Below are positions 6,677-7,493 of a DNA stretch of 7,493 nucleotides, piece after piece. The stretch spans positions 1 to 7,493 of the forward strand of contig JAJRSV010000012.1 of the NCBI GenBank assembly GCA_024278655.1. The letters are read 5' to 3'. Position 1 is the first letter of the stretch; every line of letters starts with the position of its first letter. The position numbers and the translations under genes are program-made. Under the pieces are notes generated by a model. It searched no databases, was not told where the DNA came from, and saw only the letters and a program-made list of their open reading frames with translations. The DNA comes from Bacteroidota bacterium (GTDB lineage: Bacteria; Bacteroidota; Ignavibacteria; Ignavibacteriales; Ignavibacteriaceae).

Positions 6677-7493
6677 ATGGATGATTATACAAAAGCAATA
6701 AACTACTTTAACGAAAAGAAATTTGAAGATGCTCAAAAAATTCTTCTGCAATTACTCGAAAAAGACAGCACGGATTTTAATGTTCTGAATTTTCTCGGCA
6801 TCATTCAGCTTCATCTGAGTAATTATAATAAAGCCATTAATTATTTTCAGCAGGTTATAACATTATATCCTGGACATGCAGGTGCATATTATAATTTGGG
6901 ATATTGTTATGAAAACCTTGGTAAAGATACTCTTGCCCTTGAGCAGTATCAAAAAGCAATTTCGTATGAGAAAACTTTAACCGATGCATATCTTAATTTG
7001 GGAAAGCTGCTTGTCCGCCGGAATGATTTTTCCGGTGCCGAAGAGAACTACCGTTCTGCTCTGAACAACAATGTTATTACTTCCGATATTTTAAACAACC
7101 TGGCTAACCTATATTATAAACTTAATAAATGGGATGAGGCGATAAAGTATTATAATAAAGCTATAGAAATAGACCCGGAGAACGCCCGGCTCTATTTTAA
7201 TCTCGGAACATGTTACTTAAAAACCGGCGATGACGAGAATGCAATAGCCGGACTTGAAAAGGCGGTTGAGTTAAATCCGGATTACCCGGAAGCGATGAAC
7301 AATCTTGCAAATATTTATACAAAGCTTAAAAGATATGAAGAGGCGGTTGAATTATATCATAAGATAGCAGCGGTTAATGAGAAAGCCGAGGTGCTGTTTA
7401 ATCAGGGGTATTGTTATCAGCAAAAAAATCAGCTCGATAAGGCGTTGGAGTATTACGGAAAAGCACTGAAACTCGATCCTTCTCTTAAAAGTG
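6677..7493 (+). CDS. TPR-repeat protein, 3'-partial (eight TPRs visible)
   Basis: An ATG at 6677 opens a frame that stays open to the right edge (272 codons plus one base). An in-frame stop at 6647-6649 lies upstream and no better start lies between, so this start is well supported. The translation begins MDDYTKAINYFNEKKFEDAQ and consists entirely of canonical TPRs in near-perfect 34-residue register: 1-33, 34-67, 68-101, 102-135, 136-169, 170-203, 204-236 and 237-270. Repeats show the usual N-L-G/A at positions 6-8 and Pro near 32, as in AIEIDPEN and AVELNPDY. No signal peptide or membrane segment is seen in this part. Known relatives with this layout include cytoplasmic scaffolds and the N-terminal arms of TPR-linked glycosyltransferases or sulfotransferases. 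Given the neighbour, a partner of, or a second, glycosyltransferase is plausible, but no catalytic domain is visible and the function cannot be assigned. Confidence 0.93.
   Translation, partial: MDDYTKAINYFNEKKFEDAQKILLQLLEKDSTDFNVLNFLGIIQLHLSNYNKAINYFQQVITLYPGHAGAYYNLGYCYENLGKDTLALEQYQKAISYEKTLTDAYLNLGKLLVRRNDFSGAEENYRSALNNNVITSDILNNLANLYYKLNKWDEAIKYYNKAIEIDPENARLYFNLGTCYLKTGDDENAIAGLEKAVELNPDYPEAMNNLANIYTKLKRYEEAVELYHKIAAVNEKAEVLFNQGYCYQQKNQLDKALEYYGKALKLDPSLKS

Noticed and set aside
1..7493. RNA genes, CRISPR arrays, insertion sequences or long DNA repeats
   Set aside because: Coding sequence fills all but 14 bases. No tRNA-like fold, spaced direct repeats, transposase motif or terminal inverted repeats were noticed. 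The GT2 and TPR similarities are at protein level only.

Overview
The window holds two adjacent plus-strand genes, both cut by the window edges, and almost no non-coding DNA. The first runs from the left edge to 6662 and encodes a giant soluble protein of which at least 2,219 codons are visible. The second starts at 6677, only 14 bases later, and is still open at the right edge after 272 codons. The spacing, the shared strand and the lack of room for a terminator suggest one operon.

Gene 1 is a multidomain glycosyltransferase. In order it carries tetratricopeptide (TPR) repeats, a GT2 (GT-A fold) domain, a CgeB-like GT-B domain, a GT4 GT-B domain, three more GT2 domains of different subfamilies, and two C-terminal copies of a TPR module. 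That makes six recognisable glycosyltransferase domains in one chain, bracketed by TPR scaffolding. No signal peptide or membrane segment is visible, so it probably acts in the cytoplasm on nucleotide-sugar donors, building or decorating a surface glycan or glycoprotein. Gene 2 is, as far as it can be seen, eight canonical TPRs. It may be a scaffold or the front end of another TPR-glycosyltransferase.

The organism is a bacterium with roughly 40% GC (estimated by eye from sampled rows) and Lys/Asn/Glu/Ile-rich proteins. There is no strong Shine-Dalgarno before gene 2. Together with the TPR plus tandem-GT architecture this is compatible with the Bacteroidota/Chlorobiota/Ignavibacteriota group. 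That is an impression, not a demonstrated assignment, because no phylogenetic marker is present.

Points worth a second look are the six-domain architecture, the fact that the apparent TTG start at 66 lies inside a TPR (so the real gene begins outside the window), a TPR module present in three divergent copies, the loss of the usual nucleotide-binding Asp in the second GT2 domain, and a seven-G run in the GT4 domain.
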